From contig NC_071354.1 in the NCBI RefSeq assembly GCF_943734655.1, positions 7,162,001 to 7,226,000 on the forward strand: 64,000 bases of DNA, read 5' to 3'. The notes below the pieces were generated by a model that was not told where the DNA came from, ran no database searches, and saw only the letters and a list, made by a program, of their open reading frames with translations. A program made the position numbers and the translations under genes. Shown here one piece after another: positions 61,886-64,000 of this stretch. This stretch comes from Sabethes cyaneus (Eukaryota > Arthropoda > Insecta > Diptera > Culicidae). How positions within the stretch are numbered: position 1 is the first letter of the stretch; every line of letters starts with the position of its first letter.

Positions 61886-62094
61886 GAGTGGCGCCACCTG
61901 TCTCCGGTAAGTAATCGAACAGTGCATATTACTCGATTCATCGAAGAATTGCTTAATTGCGTCAGTTGATTCGGAAAAGATGACGTATGACTTCGTTGTG
62001 TTCGCGAGATTTCTGTATTACCTGCCGCTAAATCTTATCCGAAGCTCGGGCCGTACTAAACCGCGTTTGGCGGTTAGGTCATTCGATGGAGGTC

Positions 62095-62457
62095 AGTGGA
62101 CCATATGTGTGTGTTGCAAATTAAGGGTAAGTTCTTCAGTCTAATTTACACACCGACCAACGGCAAATCCGAGGATGTTAAGGATGACTTCTTCGACAGG
62201 ATAAAGCGAACCTACGGAGACCGGCTAAACCATGAGATGAACACTCTAGCTTCCAGATCGATGTACCTGTGATATTCCGTTTTTTTACCGTTTTGCACTT
62301 CTCAATTGAACCCCGATTGAGAAGGCAAGTAGTGAGCTGAAAAACGACCTGTCACCTGTTTGTTTCAGTCGAACGAAATGAGCTGTGGAAGATAATGCAA
62401 GAGCATGATTTTCTGACGAAACTGGTCAAGCTGAATAGTGCTACGTTAGATAGGTCA
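62095..62457 (+). pseudogene. LINE endonuclease and RT scraps (copy 2)
   Basis: Identical to 38450-38812. Confidence 0.65.
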
Positions 62458-62785
62458 AAATCATGAGTTATAATCTAACTAATAATCAATGGAGCACTGA
62501 GAATAAGCTTTCTGTTAATATTACACGGAAACAAATGGAGATTGAAACAATGAGAAAAATTACTTATTACTTTAGGATTCTAGTGTATTATATATGAAAA
62601 TACATCATGAATAATAATAGTGCGCTTGCATTCATTTAATAAAAAGTGGACGCATGGTTATTTATTTTTCACAATCATTAAAAAACAGGTTCATCGCTTA
62701 TGGACAAACTTTTATCAACTAAACTTATGATGAACATTCATAATACCAAATATGAAACGCATGAGATTCATATCTTCTTTTGCAG

Positions 62786-62953
62786 TTTATCGGCATGCAG
62801 CGATTTTATGATGTGGAATGTGACCATATCGGTATTTATCCAGCGCTGATAGCACGCGATTGGCCAGATTGGCCCCTGCCTAGGACTCTAGGAAAGGCCA
62901 AAAAGGGCCTGCACTTCAGTAAAACTCTAGCAATAAGTGTAGCGACATACTGG
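62786..62953 (+). CDS. Weak candidate exon, unknown product (copy 2)
   Basis: Identical to 39141-39308. Confidence 0.2.
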
Positions 62954-63427
62954 GTAAGGAGCGCTATACGAATCATGCATGATTGTATAACTCGAAAAAA
63001 CTTGGAAGGAACCCTGATTTAGGAAACAGGGGGCGCCAAATCGGGGTTTGGCCAACGGCTCTGTGTATCTTCGAGTTGATGGCACTCTTACAACATTTGG
63101 AAGGAATGGTTACGGAAACCATCGTGCACATTCGGAACCCCATTTACCCAGGATGCTTTGAATTTTTAACACACAAATATCATTTTCTCTTTTTTAATTT
63201 TTACGACGCGTAGAATTTATGACGATTATTATTGTATGCTGTTGGCAACATATTTATTATTATTTACTGTTTTTTGCGTTTTACTCACTTGTTTCAATTT
63301 CTGTGTCGAAGAACAACAAGCTATGAACACATATAGCTTTAAGCATACACAAATTAACTTTTGACTTGTATGTAGAATATTGAACAAACTTTTTGGTTCA
63401 ATTTTGGTACAAAGCCGCTAAAGGCCC

Positions 63428-63533
63428 AAACAGAATGCTGCAGAAACGCGTCCGTCAGCGTTATTTTGACAGTTTCTCAATGGATTTTCTGTCAAACTGA
63501 CGCTGACGGATGCGTTGACGCAGCATTCTGTTT
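63428..63533. mobile_element. Hairpin MITE (copy 2)
   Basis: Identical to 39783-39888. Confidence 0.75.
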
Positions 63534-64000
63534 TCTACTGCTCTGTGCACGGAAACATCTTTCCTCCTGGTCAATTTTGGCCGTCTATCCTGAACCGTTT
63601 ATTAAATCTCATTAATTTTTGACTGGCGAAACCATAATTAAACGTCCGGCCAAGTTGCTCATAGTGGATGATTCCCTCCAAACGGCATCACCCAAATAGC
63701 ATCACCATTCTCGCCTCGTCAGTCCTGGCTTTGGGACTGTTTGTAAAACTTCAATCATGCGGCACTTAAGTATCGAGCCGTTTTATGAATCCATTTTTTT
63801 TTTCAAATGGTTTAAAATAATTTTATAACTTTATGCCATAAACCGACTAGAACGTTGAAACCAAAAACGTCGTTGGTAGCGTACGCAACATTCTTCACTT
63901 TTTAATTGCAGAAAGGAAAAATGTGACAAAAATGTTCATAATTTTCATTCATGTTGAAATACAAATTACTTTTCACTGAAAACGATAGATATTTGTTTAT

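Larger units (their letters stand above)
40651..64000. repeat. Tandem repeat copy 2 (23,350 bp visible)
   Basis: Position n here equals position n minus 23,645 in copy 1 throughout; the window ends at the equivalent of 40355. It directly follows copy 1 with no spacer. The remaining 295 bp of the unit, including the unidentified terminal exon, lie beyond the window. Confidence 0.97.

Overview
The window is eukaryotic and looks like insect, most probably culicine mosquito, DNA. The reasons are one conserved muscle-type protein kinase gene split by short introns and one very long intron, very high transposon load, Tc1/mariner relics of the D37E kind, many small terminal-inverted-repeat elements, and long CA/GT microsatellites. 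I cannot name the species from the sequence alone.

Layout. 1-11865 is transposon-filled DNA, probably an upstream intron of the kinase gene. It holds decayed LINE pieces, a mariner relic, MITE-like elements and a 5.3 kb inverted repeat with a CA or GT tract in each arm. 11866-13127 carries five plus-strand exons of a Stretchin/myosin-light-chain-kinase-like gene: a complete-looking kinase fold apart from its first residues, plus a C-terminal tail. The gene then has two possible 3' terminal exons that fit the same splice phase. One is short (13567-13616, with a poly(A) signal at 13839). The other is a 519-codon serine/threonine-rich exon at 30307-31865, about 17 kb downstream. The DNA between them is full of LINEs, MITEs, Helitron-like pieces and a mariner relic.

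The dominant structural fact is an exact tandem repeat of 23,645 bp. Copy 1 is 17006-40650; copy 2 starts at 40651 and runs off the window end (64000 corresponds to 40355). I saw no substitution or length change at any place compared, including homopolymers, so this is either a very recent duplication or an assembly duplication. LINE coding sequence reads through 17006 but is cut at 40651, so 40650/40651 is the novel joint. The repeat doubles the kinase gene's large last exon but not the kinase domain, and it ends 4 bp after the stop codon of another, unidentified, plus-strand terminal exon (40504-40646).

Inside each copy, in order: part of a minus-strand LINE with a hAT-like MITE (8 bp target duplication); a 3.2 kb TA-flanked element with many copies of a GATCNTGGTTCGGCC motif and a nested fold-back of about 1.06 kb; two Helitron-like pieces, the second holding a perfect 116 bp spacerless palindrome; a plus-strand LINE lacking its FADD box; the large kinase-gene exon and its 3' UTR; a chimeric LINE pair; a possible solo LTR; a second chimeric LINE; a strong hairpin; and the unidentified terminal exon. 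No convincing new functional system was found. The strongest leads are the duplication with its joint, the alternative kinase C-termini, the palindrome and the motif-array element.
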